A DNA stretch of 64,000 bases, taken from Chloroflexota bacterium. Lineage in GTDB: Bacteria > Chloroflexota > Anaerolineae > Aggregatilineales > UBA2796. The translations under genes were made by a program, and so were the position numbers. The notes below the pieces were generated by a model, which worked only from the letters and a program-made list of their open reading frames with translations, made no database searches and was not told the DNA's origin. This document shows positions 25,783 to 34,204 of the stretch, piece by piece. Each line of letters begins with the position of its first letter. Position 1 is the stretch's first letter. The stretch spans positions 83,565 through 147,564 of the forward strand of contig JAJPHV010000131.1 in the NCBI GenBank assembly GCA_021325095.1, in the 5' to 3' direction.

Positions 25783-27285
25783 ATGATGTTGCCCAAGCTC
25801 ACCCTGCACAGCGTCAGCAAAGCCTTCCTGGGCGTGCAGGCCCTCGATAATGTCTCATTCGAGGTGCAGCGCGGCCAGCTTCACGCCCTGCTTGGCGAGA
25901 ACGGCGCGGGCAAAAGCACCCTGATCAAAATCCTGGCGGGCGCGCAGCCTGCCGACTCCGGCGAGATGCTGCTGGACGGCCAGCCCTACCGTCCGCATAC
26001 ACCGCCGGATGCCACCCGGCGCGGCGTCAGCACCATCTACCAGGAAGCCAACCTGCTACCTGACCGTGACGTGCTGTCGAACGTGCTGCTTGGCGCGGAA
26101 CCCGTCATCGGGCCGAAGCCGCTCGGCGTGCTGGATCGCCCGGCCATGCGGCGGCAGGTGCGCGCCATCCTGGACGAACTGCACGCGCCGCACATCCCGC
26201 TCGATGTGCGGGCCGAGCGCCTGAAGGTCAGCGAGAAACAACTCTTGGAGATCGCGCGGGCGCTCGTCCGGCGCAGCGATCTGCTGATCATGGACGAGCC
26301 GACTGCCGCGCTCAACCGCGAGGAAACCGACGCGCTGTTCGCCGTGATCCGCAGCCTGAAAGCGCAGGGCGTCACGATCATTTACGTGTCACACCGCCTC
26401 GAAGAGGTCTTCCAACTGGCCGACAGCGTGACCATCCTGCGCGACGGCAGGCACATCCGCACCGCACCGCTCTCGGCGGTCACGCCCGATTCGCTGATCG
26501 CGGACATGATTGGGCGCAGCCTGGATACCGTGTTTCCACCGCGCAACCCCACCATAGGCGCGCCCGTCTTTGAGGCGCGGAACCTCTCCTCGCGGGACGC
26601 TTTCGAGGACGTGAGCTTCACGCTGCACGCGGGCGAAGTGCTGGGGCTGACGGGCGTGGGCGGCAGCGGGCAGGTCGAACTGGGCAAGGCACTGTTCGGC
26701 GCGCACCCGCTCGATAGCGGCACGCTGCTCGTGCGCGGTCAGGCTGTGCGGCCTTCGCCCGCCGCGATGATGGCCCAGGGCGTGATCTTCCTGCCCGAAG
26801 ATCGCAAGACCGAAGGCATCATCCAGACGCTTTCGGTGCGGCGCAACTTGGCGTTGGCGATGCTGCCCAGGTTGTCCAGGACGTTCGGCGTTCTCTCACG
26901 CCACGCCGAGGACGATCTGGCCCGCCAGCAGGTACAGCGCTTGCAGATCAAGACGCCCACGCTCGATCAGGTTGTCGCCAAACTGAGCGGTGGCAACCAG
27001 CAGAAGGTCGCGCTTGGCAAAGGGCTGGCGACGGGTGGCGACATCCTGATCCTGATGGGTGCGACCCAGGGTATCGACGTGGGCGTCAAGTTCGAGATTT
27101 ACGAGCTGGTAACGCAGCTTACCCGGAAAGGCGCGGCGGTGATCTTTGTCTCTGCCGAAATGCCGGAGATTCTGGGGCTGTCGCACCGCATCCTGGTCAT
27201 GCACCGGGGGCGGCTGGCTGCGACGCTGGACGGCCCTACGGCCACCGCAGAACAGGTTTTACGCTATGCGCTCGGACAGGCATAG
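25783..27285 (+). CDS. Sugar ABC transporter ATPase, two nucleotide-binding domains (RbsA type)
   Basis: A 500-residue RbsA/XylG-like protein. NBD1 has Walker A GENGAGKST (K44), signature VSEKQLLEIARAL and Walker B LLIMDEPTAAL. NBD2 has the degenerate Walker A GVGGSGQVELGK that is usual for the family and signature LSGGNQQKV. Its Walker B reads ILILMGATQGID where relatives have LILDEPTRGID, so the Asp, Glu and Pro are all lost. NBD2 is therefore expected to be hydrolytically dead. No Shine-Dalgarno is evident because the REP copy B runs to the start; an ATGATG doublet opens the gene. Confidence 0.93.
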   Translation: MMLPKLTLHSVSKAFLGVQALDNVSFEVQRGQLHALLGENGAGKSTLIKILAGAQPADSGEMLLDGQPYRPHTPPDATRRGVSTIYQEANLLPDRDVLSNVLLGAEPVIGPKPLGVLDRPAMRRQVRAILDELHAPHIPLDVRAERLKVSEKQLLEIARALVRRSDLLIMDEPTAALNREETDALFAVIRSLKAQGVTIIYVSHRLEEVFQLADSVTILRDGRHIRTAPLSAVTPDSLIADMIGRSLDTVFPPRNPTIGAPVFEARNLSSRDAFEDVSFTLHAGEVLGLTGVGGSGQVELGKALFGAHPLDSGTLLVRGQAVRPSPAAMMAQGVIFLPEDRKTEGIIQTLSVRRNLALAMLPRLSRTFGVLSRHAEDDLARQQVQRLQIKTPTLDQVVAKLSGGNQQKVALGKGLATGGDILILMGATQGIDVGVKFEIYELVTQLTRKGAAVIFVSAEMPEILGLSHRILVMHRGRLAATLDGPTATAEQVLRYALGQA

Positions 27286-27316
27286 TTCAATCACCGGACA
27301 GGAGGAGCCACATTCC

Positions 27317-28555
27317 ATGAGCGACTATTCGCGCGAGACCGGCAAACGCATCAAAACGTGGGGATGGGAAGGCGACATGGATCGCCTGATCGAGGCGACA
27401 GGCGAATACCCCATCATGTACAAGGCGCTCGGCACGCAGCCGCGCACCGAGCACCCCTTCAACCTGTACGGCGACATCAGCATCCAACCGCAAGCGCTGC
27501 GTGACACGTTGCGCAACAACATCGACGTGGTACAGGCCATCGCCGACAAGATCGTCAGCCGCAAACTGCGCCGCGTGATTGGCACGGGGCTGGGCACGTC
27601 GCAGTTCGTGATGCAGACCGCTGCCGGGGCTTTCTGGCGCTGGGCAGGTATGGAAGCGGCAGACGTGGACGCGCTCGAATTCCTGACGACGGATCGCGTC
27701 TTCAACATGCCGGAAACAGTCTTTATTGCCTTCTCCGGCAGCGGCAGCACAGTGGACTCGAACCGCGCCGCCGCCAAAGCCCGTGAGATGGGTGCTTACA
27801 CCCTGGCGGTCACCTCGGTGGCGGGCAGCCCGATCACCCAGAAGTGCGAAGACACGCTGGTCTGCTCCGGCGGGTTCGACACGGGCGGCTCCGACACCTT
27901 CCACTACACCACGCGGCTCGGCGTGTCAATGCTGCTGGCGCTGGCGCTTGGGGAGCGCTTGCAGCCGGGCAAGTTCGACTACAAGGCACTGCGCACGCAA
28001 CTGCTGGAAATCCCGGATAAGTTCGCCGCCATGTTCGCCGAAGTCGATGCACGCTGCCATTCCATCGCCCGGCGCAGCAAACGTGCCACCGCCAATCTGG
28101 TCGTCGGCAGCGGCGCGAACCTGGGCACGGCGGAGGAATTCGCCCTCAAGTACGACGAGATGTCGCACATCCCAACCAAAGCCATGTGCCCGGCCCGCCA
28201 CATTCATGGCGCGCTCGGCCTGACCGACGAGCACATTTTCACGATTCTGCTTGCGCCGCCCTGCGACGCCTACCCGGCCCTGGTGGACATCGCCCGCGCC
28301 ACGCAGATCATCAAGTCGCCGTCGCTGGCAGTCGTCAGCGAGAACGATGACCGGATCGCAGCCCTGGTCGATGACGTGATCCGCCTGCCCACCGACGACG
28401 AAATCCTGTACGGCCTGCTGGCGATCCTGCCCGGCCAGCTTCTGCCTTACTGGACAGCCGTCGAACTGGGCGACATCAACCCGGATTGCCAGCGCAGCAA
28501 CATCCCAAAGTATGCGCGGGTCTGGAACATGCTCTTCCCGCCTGGCACGCACTGA
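27317..28555 (+). CDS. SIS-domain sugar isomerase/deaminase-like protein
   Basis: A 412-residue protein with two SIS (sugar isomerase) domains. The first (about 60-200) has GTGLGTSQFVMQ, FIAFSGSGSTVDSNRAAAKA and an ALAVTSVAGSP-like strand, the phosphosugar-binding Ser/Thr-rich loop. The second (about 240-400) has NLVVGSGANLGTAEEFALK, similar to GlmS/AgaS isomerase modules. No glutaminase domain is present. GGAGGAG precedes ATG 27317. Located between the sugar importer and a PfkB kinase, it probably isomerises or deaminates a phosphorylated (amino) sugar. The substrate is unknown. Confidence 0.88.
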   Translation: MSDYSRETGKRIKTWGWEGDMDRLIEATGEYPIMYKALGTQPRTEHPFNLYGDISIQPQALRDTLRNNIDVVQAIADKIVSRKLRRVIGTGLGTSQFVMQTAAGAFWRWAGMEAADVDALEFLTTDRVFNMPETVFIAFSGSGSTVDSNRAAAKAREMGAYTLAVTSVAGSPITQKCEDTLVCSGGFDTGGSDTFHYTTRLGVSMLLALALGERLQPGKFDYKALRTQLLEIPDKFAAMFAEVDARCHSIARRSKRATANLVVGSGANLGTAEEFALKYDEMSHIPTKAMCPARHIHGALGLTDEHIFTILLAPPCDAYPALVDIARATQIIKSPSLAVVSENDDRIAALVDDVIRLPTDDEILYGLLAILPGQLLPYWTAVELGDINPDCQRSNIPKYARVWNMLFPPGTH

Positions 28556-28599
28556 GCACTAGTGGATTTTCAGAATTTGAGGTCAGGCGGGTGGCTTTG

Positions 28600-28652
28600 T
28601 AGCCCGCTGAAGCGGGCTTCGTCGCTTCAGCCCGGTGCTTCAGCGCCGGGCG
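28600..28652 (+). repeat. REP-like palindromic repeat, copy C
   Basis: AGCCCGCTGAAGCGGGCT, then TCGTCGCTTCAGCCCGGTGC and TTCAGCGCCGGGC. It matches copy A at the GGCTTCGT and CAGCCCGGTGCTT.AGCGCCGGGC parts and ends 22 bases before the PfkB start. Confidence 0.85.
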
Positions 28653-28673
28653 CACATGCCAGGAGTTAATCCC

Positions 28674-29642
28674 TTGTCGCTCGATGTCGCCGTGATCGGC
28701 CCGGTCAATGTCGATCTGATCCTCTCCGGCGATGCGCCCCACCAGATCGAGGAAATCCGCAACTGGTTCGGCCTGTCCGACGTGACTCTGAACGCCGCCG
28801 GATCGGCGGGCTACCCGGCGCAGGTCTTCCAGAAACTGGGGCTGCAAACCGGGCTGCTGACGGTCACTGCTGACGATGCGCTTGGCAGTGCCCTTCGTTA
28901 CGAAATGGCGAAGCTGGGAATCGATCTGTCGCGGGTGCGCGTCGTGCCTGGCGAAATCTCACAGATCGCCATCTATATACTGCTCTTCGGCAGCAAGAAG
29001 CGCCCGCTAACGGGCCGCCGTTCCTCACACCAGCCCTGGCCCGCGCCGCTTGACACAGCCGATCTGGGCTACCTGGCCTCGGCACGGCTGATCCACATCG
29101 CGGGCTATCTGCATTACCCGTCGATGTGGGACGACGACATCCCGAATATGCTGCGGGACGCCAAACAGCGCGGCCAGATGACCAGTCTCGATCCGCAGTT
29201 CCCGCTCTGGCCCCTCGAAGGGCGCTGGCTGCCCGGCATCGAACGCTTACTGCCCTACGTTGACGTGCTGCTCGTTGACCAGGACGAAGCCCAGAACATC
29301 ACCGACCTGGAAAGTCTGGACGAAGCGGGCCGTTTGCTGCGCCAGGCCGGGCCGCAGATCGTGGTCGTCAAGCGCGGCGAGCAGGGCGCGCTCATCTACC
29401 ATGCCGACCAGCGCATTGAGCAACCCGCGCAGCGCGTCCCGGAAAATGAGATTGCCGATACCATTGGCGCGGGAGACGCCTTCGACGGCGGCTTCCTGGC
29501 GGCACTCCTGCGAGGAAGAAGCGTTGCAGAAGCGGCACAAATCGGTACGGCGGTGGCGGCGATCAGCGTGCGAGGACATGGCGCGGCCACTGCGCTGCGC
29601 GCCGAGGATACGATTGACAGGCTGATCGAGCGCTTTTCGTAG
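28674..29642 (+). CDS. PfkB-family carbohydrate kinase
   Basis: About 322 residues of the ribokinase/PfkB family. The N-terminus DVAVIGPVNVDLILSG and the C-terminal catalytic motif DTIGAGDAFDGGFLAALL (anion hole GAGD with base Asp) are diagnostic. It phosphorylates a sugar or nucleoside using ATP. A TTG start at 28674 has AGGAG eight bases upstream. Frames opening at ATG 28635 or 28656 begin inside REP copy C and are less likely. It closes the SorC-ABC-SIS gene run and presumably acts on the imported sugar. Confidence 0.9.
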   Translation: MSLDVAVIGPVNVDLILSGDAPHQIEEIRNWFGLSDVTLNAAGSAGYPAQVFQKLGLQTGLLTVTADDALGSALRYEMAKLGIDLSRVRVVPGEISQIAIYILLFGSKKRPLTGRRSSHQPWPAPLDTADLGYLASARLIHIAGYLHYPSMWDDDIPNMLRDAKQRGQMTSLDPQFPLWPLEGRWLPGIERLLPYVDVLLVDQDEAQNITDLESLDEAGRLLRQAGPQIVVVKRGEQGALIYHADQRIEQPAQRVPENEIADTIGAGDAFDGGFLAALLRGRSVAEAAQIGTAVAAISVRGHGAATALRAEDTIDRLIERFS

Positions 29643-29660
29643 CTCTCTGTCGAGCAGCAA

Positions 29661-30452
29661 TCAGGCCAGCAGCATATCCGCAGTGTGCTTGATCGCTGCC
29701 GTAATCGGATGGTTGGGATAGCGCATCGCAAAGACGCTGGCGCTGCCCAGGTTCATCACTTCGTCCGCGTGCGGCAGTACGGCAGCCACTTCCGTTTTAT
29801 AGATGTTGGCTACTTCTTCTTTGACCGCCGCCGGATCGAAGATGTTGGACGTTTTGTTGACGACTATCACCATCTTTTCGATTCCGAGTTTGCGGGCCAC
29901 TTCCACCGCGACCCGCGTACCCTGGAAATCCTGCTGGTCGGGGCGCATCACCACGATCAACCCGTCCGAAGTGGCAATGGAGAGCAGCGTTTCCTCGTTC
30001 AAGCCAGGATGGGTATCGATGAGCAGCACGTCCAGCTTAAGGACATCGACCAGGTTGCGGATACCATCCCGCAGCACGTCCACGTCGCAGCCCTCGCGCA
30101 GTACGCGCGCAATCTCGCCCGCTTTCATACTCGAAGGGATCAGGAAGATGCGCCCCTTCGAAATGTCAAGCGGCTGGCCTTCTACCTTGCCGTCAACGGC
30201 GTGTACGACGCTGTCCGTCACATCATGGGCCGCTTCCTCAATCGCGCATTTGCCCCACAGGTATTCGTTGAGCGAATGCTTGACTTCAGTCTCTTTCAAG
30301 CCGAGCAAGACGTGAATGCCGGGCGACTGAATATCGGTGTCGATGACGCCGACCCGCCGACCCGCCGAGGCCAGCAGGGCGGCCATGCTGGCCGTAATGT
30401 TGGATTTGCCCGTTCCGCCCCGGAATGAGTGGATGGAAATGATCTTGGACAT
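29661..30452 (-). CDS. MinD/ParA-family ATPase with atypical Walker A
   Basis: A 263-residue SIMIBI-class ATPase. The deviant Walker A is SFRGGTGKSN (about 9-18): the GKS core is kept, but the signature lysine that crosses to the partner subunit is Arg. Switch I is VIDTDIQSPG and Walker B LLIDTHPGL. There is no obvious C-terminal amphipathic helix. It forms a two-gene unit with the upstream GAF-domain gene (113 bases apart, same strand). Such MinD-like proteins often position or regulate a partner. No MinC/MinE or ParB is present, so classical division or segregation function is not supported. Confidence 0.88.
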   Translation of the reverse strand: MSKIISIHSFRGGTGKSNITASMAALLASAGRRVGVIDTDIQSPGIHVLLGLKETEVKHSLNEYLWGKCAIEEAAHDVTDSVVHAVDGKVEGQPLDISKGRIFLIPSSMKAGEIARVLREGCDVDVLRDGIRNLVDVLKLDVLLIDTHPGLNEETLLSIATSDGLIVVMRPDQQDFQGTRVAVEVARKLGIEKMVIVVNKTSNIFDPAAVKEEVANIYKTEVAAVLPHADEVMNLGSASVFAMRYPNHPITAAIKHTADMLLA

Positions 30453-30565
30453 AGCTGTTCCTATAACGACGACGTCATGTGTTTCGCACAGTTCTCTGGG
30501 TCGGGATCAGCACCAATTGTACAGAAGACACCAACTGCCATGCAAGAAAGCCGGCATGGTGTGCC

Positions 30566-31471
30566 TTAGGCGCCGGTCTCCCCTCCGCTCTGTGGTGAGG
30601 CCGAAACCGGCTTGAGACTGCTGCCTGCGCTGTCGTCGCGCCGCGCCAGCTTCTTGAACAACTCGCTGCCCACAATCTCCTCGATCTGGCTGTCCGCCTG
30701 CTGCTGATCGATCTGGATGCGCAGCGACTGCACCTGCCGCTGCGCCTTTTCCAGATCGGACTTGACCTGTGCAAAGAGCCGGGCGTTCTCGATGGCAATG
30801 GCCGCCTGATTGCCAAACGCAGTCAGCATCGGGACGACGTTATCCTGGAAGAGACCTTCTTGCATCCGGTTGTCGGCGTATAACACGCCAATGCACTGCC
30901 CACGAAGCGTGAGCGGGATGCACACAATCGAGCGCAGGGTAAGCCCGGCCACGCTTTCCATGCCCTGGAAGCGTGTGTCCAGTTGGGCGTTGGAAGTCAG
31001 GATTGGCTTACCCTGGGCCATGGCTGTGTTGATAATCCCCTGGCTGAATTCGGCTTCGTCTTTCTCGATATTCGCGCCATCCCAGTTGCGCGCCGCGCGG
31101 ACAACCAGTTCTGTGCTGTCTTTTTCCCGCAGCACCAGATACGCACGCTGCGCCCCCGTCAGGCCGATGATCGTATCCATCACTTCTTCCAGCACTTCGT
31201 CCAGTTCGAGCGACGACGTGAGCAGGGCCGACGTATCGACCAGCTTTTGCATCTGCTTAAGTTGGGCGCTCACCGAGCGCGCGCTTCTCTGAGCAACACT
31301 CAGATCGTTGCGCACCGCCTGAATCTGCGCACCAAAGTCCACAGAAAACTGTAACCCGCGCTTTTTGAGCGATTGGACCAACTGGCCCAGCGTCAGCTCC
31401 AGACGCTCGGTATTGCTGGCGGCCTGATTCACAGCCTGGAGAAAGGTTTCGGCACTGCCTTCGGTGGTCAT
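30566..31471 (-). CDS. GAF-domain protein with flanking coiled coils
   Basis: About 301 residues. An N-terminal helical region (1-100) with heptad-like spacing leads into a GAF domain (about 105-245; SLELDEVLEEVMDTIIGLTG, then RAYLVLREKD and IVCIPLTLRGQCIGVLYADN). A second coiled coil follows (FAQVKSDLEKAQRQVQSLRI). GAF domains bind cyclic nucleotides or other small ligands. No output kinase or cyclase is attached, so it is likely an adaptor or sensor for the MinD-like ATPase next to it (inference). ATG 31471 has AGGA seven bases upstream and was preferred to TTG 31477. Confidence 0.88.
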   Translation of the reverse strand: MTTEGSAETFLQAVNQAASNTERLELTLGQLVQSLKKRGLQFSVDFGAQIQAVRNDLSVAQRSARSVSAQLKQMQKLVDTSALLTSSLELDEVLEEVMDTIIGLTGAQRAYLVLREKDSTELVVRAARNWDGANIEKDEAEFSQGIINTAMAQGKPILTSNAQLDTRFQGMESVAGLTLRSIVCIPLTLRGQCIGVLYADNRMQEGLFQDNVVPMLTAFGNQAAIAIENARLFAQVKSDLEKAQRQVQSLRIQIDQQQADSQIEEIVGSELFKKLARRDDSAGSSLKPVSASPQSGGETGA

Positions 31472-31506
31472 GGTCAATTCCTGCGTTAAGTGAGCTGATA
31501 GATAGT

Positions 31507-32343
31507 TTACCTCACTTTGCGATCTATGCCCGCTTGCAGCCTGGCTCCTGCGAAAGTCAGAAGCGGCGTGGTGAGGAGCGCCCGTGCCTTGCCAACATCC
31601 AGGGTCAGGTCAGGCGGGCGGCCTGTCCCGGCCTGCGAGGTCGGTTCGATGTGCAATTTCGGATCGTAGCCGAGCGCTTCCAGCAAGGCTCTACCGAGTT
31701 CGAGGCGGCTCATACACTCCGGCCCGGCCACATTAAGAATGCCGCCGATGGGCTGTGTTGCCAGTTCGAGCAGCGCATCCGCCAGGTTGGCCGCCCAGAT
31801 GGGACTGCGAAATTCGTCCACAAACAGGCGGCAGCGCTCGCCACGCCCGATCCGTTCCAGCAGCCAATCGACCTGACGGTTGCCCGGTGCAAAATCGTAG
31901 ATCAGGCTTGTTCTGACCACGCAGTCACCAAACTGCTCCGCCTGGGCTTTGGCCTCGCCGTACAGCGACACGGGCGACACGGGCGCGTCCTCGCGGTACG
32001 GGGCTTGCGTGCCGTCGAAAACCATGTCCGACGAGACGACGACCAGCCGGGTATGGCGACTCCGCAGCCTATCCAGGTTGCGCGCTGCGCTCACGATTGG
32101 CTGGCGCGGATCAGGGATATTCTGCACGACAGCCGTGTGGATGATCACGTCTGGCTCAAGGCGTTCCAGCGCCGTCCTGACGGCCTCGCCATCGCACAGA
32201 TCGAGGCGAAGTGGCTGGCCCGCCACGACCCGTTCTGGGCGCGAAAGGTAAACCGACGTCACGTCGTACCCGGCGGCGACAGCCCGCTGGCTCAGGACAC
32301 GGCCCAGGTCGCCGCTTGCGCCCGTGATCAGAACCTTGTTCAT
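31507..32343 (-). CDS. RmlD-like SDR reductase (dTDP-4-dehydrorhamnose reductase family)
   Basis: A 278-residue extended short-chain dehydrogenase. It has an N-terminal NAD(P) motif TGASGDLG (7-14), IIHTAVVQN, the catalytic region VVVSSDMVFDG and the Y-x3-K pair in SLYGEAKAQAE. The later RSPIWAANLADALLEL and GGILNVAGPECMSRLELGRAL follow RmlD. It reduces a nucleotide-linked 4-keto sugar in rhamnose-type synthesis, or a related substrate. No RmlA/B/C neighbours are seen. It is divergent from sqdB. Confidence 0.82.
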   Translation of the reverse strand: MNKVLITGASGDLGRVLSQRAVAAGYDVTSVYLSRPERVVAGQPLRLDLCDGEAVRTALERLEPDVIIHTAVVQNIPDPRQPIVSAARNLDRLRSRHTRLVVVSSDMVFDGTQAPYREDAPVSPVSLYGEAKAQAEQFGDCVVRTSLIYDFAPGNRQVDWLLERIGRGERCRLFVDEFRSPIWAANLADALLELATQPIGGILNVAGPECMSRLELGRALLEALGYDPKLHIEPTSQAGTGRPPDLTLDVGKARALLTTPLLTFAGARLQAGIDRKVR

Positions 32344-32436
32344 CAGTTTTGCGACTTCTTAACACAAGCAGGTTACACTATCGTCAGCATTAATGTACTT
32401 CAAAGCAACCTACGAGGCGATCCAGCATCCCAGTAA

Positions 32437-32458
32437 CGCCAGTCGGCTGGCGGTGTTT
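32437..32458. terminator. Hairpin CGCCAG-TCGG-CTGGCG followed by GTGTTTT
   Basis: A 6-bp stem with tetraloop TCGG lies between the divergent RmlD-like and sqdB genes and is followed by a short T stretch. It may be a weak terminator or leader hairpin for sqdB. Confidence 0.3.
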
Positions 32459-32502
32459 TGCTTTGTTGCGAAGTTCGGGTATCCCCAGACGGAGCTTGAG
32501 CA

Positions 32503-33717
32503 ATGCGAGTTTTGATTCTCGGTGGTGACGGCTATCTCGGTTGGAGCACCGCTATGTACTTTTCGCGGCGCGGTCACGAGGTCGCCGTCGTGGATAATTT
32601 CCTGCGACGCCGGATGCACCTGGAACGCGGCACGGACAGCCTGACACCGATCCTGTCCCTGCACGAGCGGGTGCGGGTCTGGCAGTCGCTGACGGGTCAA
32701 AACATGGCGACGTACATCGGCGACCTGCAAGAGTGGGCTTTTGTCGAGCGCGTCTTCAAGGACTTCCAGCCGGAAACGGTCATCCACTATGGCGAAATCC
32801 CCAGTGCGCCCTACTCGATGATCGACGTACACCATGCTGTGCAAACCCACCAGAACAACGTCGTCGGCACGCTGCACGTGCTGTTCGCCATGCGCGATTA
32901 TGCGCCGAATGCCCACCTCGTCAAGCTGGGCACGATGGGCGAGTACGGCACTCCCAACATCGACATCGAGGAAGGCTACATCGAGATCGAACACAACGGG
33001 CGCAAAGATACCCTGCCCTTCCCCAAGCAGCCCGGCTCGATGTACCACCTGACCAAAGTTCATGACAGCCACAATATCCATTTTGCCTGCCGCATCTGGG
33101 GCCTGCGTGCTACCGATCTCAACCAGGGCGTCGTCTATGGCATCGAAACGGACGAAACCAGGCTGGATGATCGTCTGCTGACGCGCTTCGACTACGACGA
33201 AGCATTCGGAACGGCGCTCAATCGCTTCTGTGTACAGGCTGTCGCAGGTATTCCACTGACGCTGTACGGCAAAGGCAACCAGACACGCGGCTATCTGGAC
33301 ATCCGCGACACGCTACAATGCGTTGAACTGACCACACTGAACCCGCCCCCGGCAGGCAAAATGCGCGTCTTCAACCAGTTCACCGAACAGTTCTCCGTCA
33401 CCGAACTGGCCTATGCGGTCCAGAAGGCGGCCACCGCGCTCGGTTACACCGTCGAAATCGCCCATTACGAAAACCCGCGTATCGAGATGGAAGAACACTA
33501 TTACAACGCCAAACACACGGCCTTGCTCGACTTGGGGTTGAAGCCTCACCTGCTCTCCGACACGCTGGTGGAAAGTATGATCAACCGCGTGACGCAGTTC
33601 AAAGACCGGATCATCGAGGATGCGATTGTGCCGCGCATCCGCTGGAAGTCCGGCGATCAGATGCAGAAAGTACAGGTCGTAGAGAAACTCGTGCCCTCCT
33701 CAAACGGGCGGCACTGA
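32503..33717 (+). CDS. sqdB: UDP-sulfoquinovose synthase
   Basis: A 404-residue SDR enzyme that makes UDP-sulfoquinovose from UDP-glucose and sulfite. The N-terminus LILGGDGYLGWSTAMYFSRR, then HYGEIPSAPYSMIDVHHAV, the block KLGTMGEYGTPNIDIEEGYI and the Y-x3-K region YHLTKVHDSHNIHFACRIWG with LRATDLNQGVVYG are nearly invariant in SqdB. GGAG precedes the ATG. Its product is the headgroup donor for sulfolipid SQDG or sulfoquinovose-containing glycans. No SqdX/SqdD glycosyltransferase is adjacent, though GT genes occur at 52 kb. In a heterotrophic-looking genome this suggests sulfolipid or a sulfo-sugar surface polymer. Confidence 0.95.
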   Translation: MRVLILGGDGYLGWSTAMYFSRRGHEVAVVDNFLRRRMHLERGTDSLTPILSLHERVRVWQSLTGQNMATYIGDLQEWAFVERVFKDFQPETVIHYGEIPSAPYSMIDVHHAVQTHQNNVVGTLHVLFAMRDYAPNAHLVKLGTMGEYGTPNIDIEEGYIEIEHNGRKDTLPFPKQPGSMYHLTKVHDSHNIHFACRIWGLRATDLNQGVVYGIETDETRLDDRLLTRFDYDEAFGTALNRFCVQAVAGIPLTLYGKGNQTRGYLDIRDTLQCVELTTLNPPPAGKMRVFNQFTEQFSVTELAYAVQKAATALGYTVEIAHYENPRIEMEEHYYNAKHTALLDLGLKPHLLSDTLVESMINRVTQFKDRIIEDAIVPRIRWKSGDQMQKVQVVEKLVPSSNGRH

Positions 33718-33738
33718 GGATTACTGGATTGAACCGTT

Positions 33739-33775
33739 CCCCCTCTCCAGTTGGAGAGGGGGTTAGGGGGTGAGG
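33739..33775. repeat. Palindromic REPIN-family repeat, copy R2 (intergenic)
   Basis: CCCCCTCTCC-agtt-GGAGAGGGGG followed by GTTAGGGGGTGAGG, between the convergent sqdB and darA genes, where it may also help termination. Confidence 0.85.
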
Positions 33776-33784
33776 TCAATCCCC

Positions 33785-34111
33785 CTACACCTGCTCAAAA
33801 TGCTCCACGTCAAACACGAACATTGTCGCCCCGCCCACTTCAACCTCAATCTGGTTTTGCAATCCGTAGGCTGTGTCGGTAATCCCCGCAGCCATCGGCA
33901 CAAACAGCTTGCGGCGCTGGCAGGTTTTGCGCAGTATTTCGGTCACTACAGGGACTTTGGACTCGTCCGTACCGATCAGGAGCGTCGTATTGCCCTCGAC
34001 GAGAAAACCGCCAGAGGTGGCGATGCGCGTCACGACGATTCCGCGCCCGGTCAGCGCCTGGAGCGTGGGGTCTGTGTCTCGATCCTGGATGATGGCGACC
34101 ACCAATTTCAT
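33785..34111 (-). CDS. darA: PII-like cyclic-di-AMP receptor (DarA/PstA family)
   Basis: A 108-residue protein matching the length of DarA/PstA (DUF970). MKLVVAIIQDRDTDPTLQAL, then TRIATSGGFLVEGNTTLLIG (with the G-G-F-L turn) and the C-terminal GGATMFVFDVEHFEQV are diagnostic. These trimers bind c-di-AMP between subunits. It implies c-di-AMP signalling (osmolyte/potassium or wall control); no diadenylate cyclase is in the window. The gene is convergent with sqdB and divergent from galT. Confidence 0.9.
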   Translation of the reverse strand: MKLVVAIIQDRDTDPTLQALTGRGIVVTRIATSGGFLVEGNTTLLIGTDESKVPVVTEILRKTCQRRKLFVPMAAGITDTAYGLQNQIEVEVGGATMFVFDVEHFEQV

Positions 34112-34204
34112 GTGTAACTCCGCGCGAATTCCGGCCTGCCGACATTATAGCGTGCTTTTCGTTGTGTAAATGTTAAGATTGAGGCTGTCACCGGAGGGAA
34201 ACGC

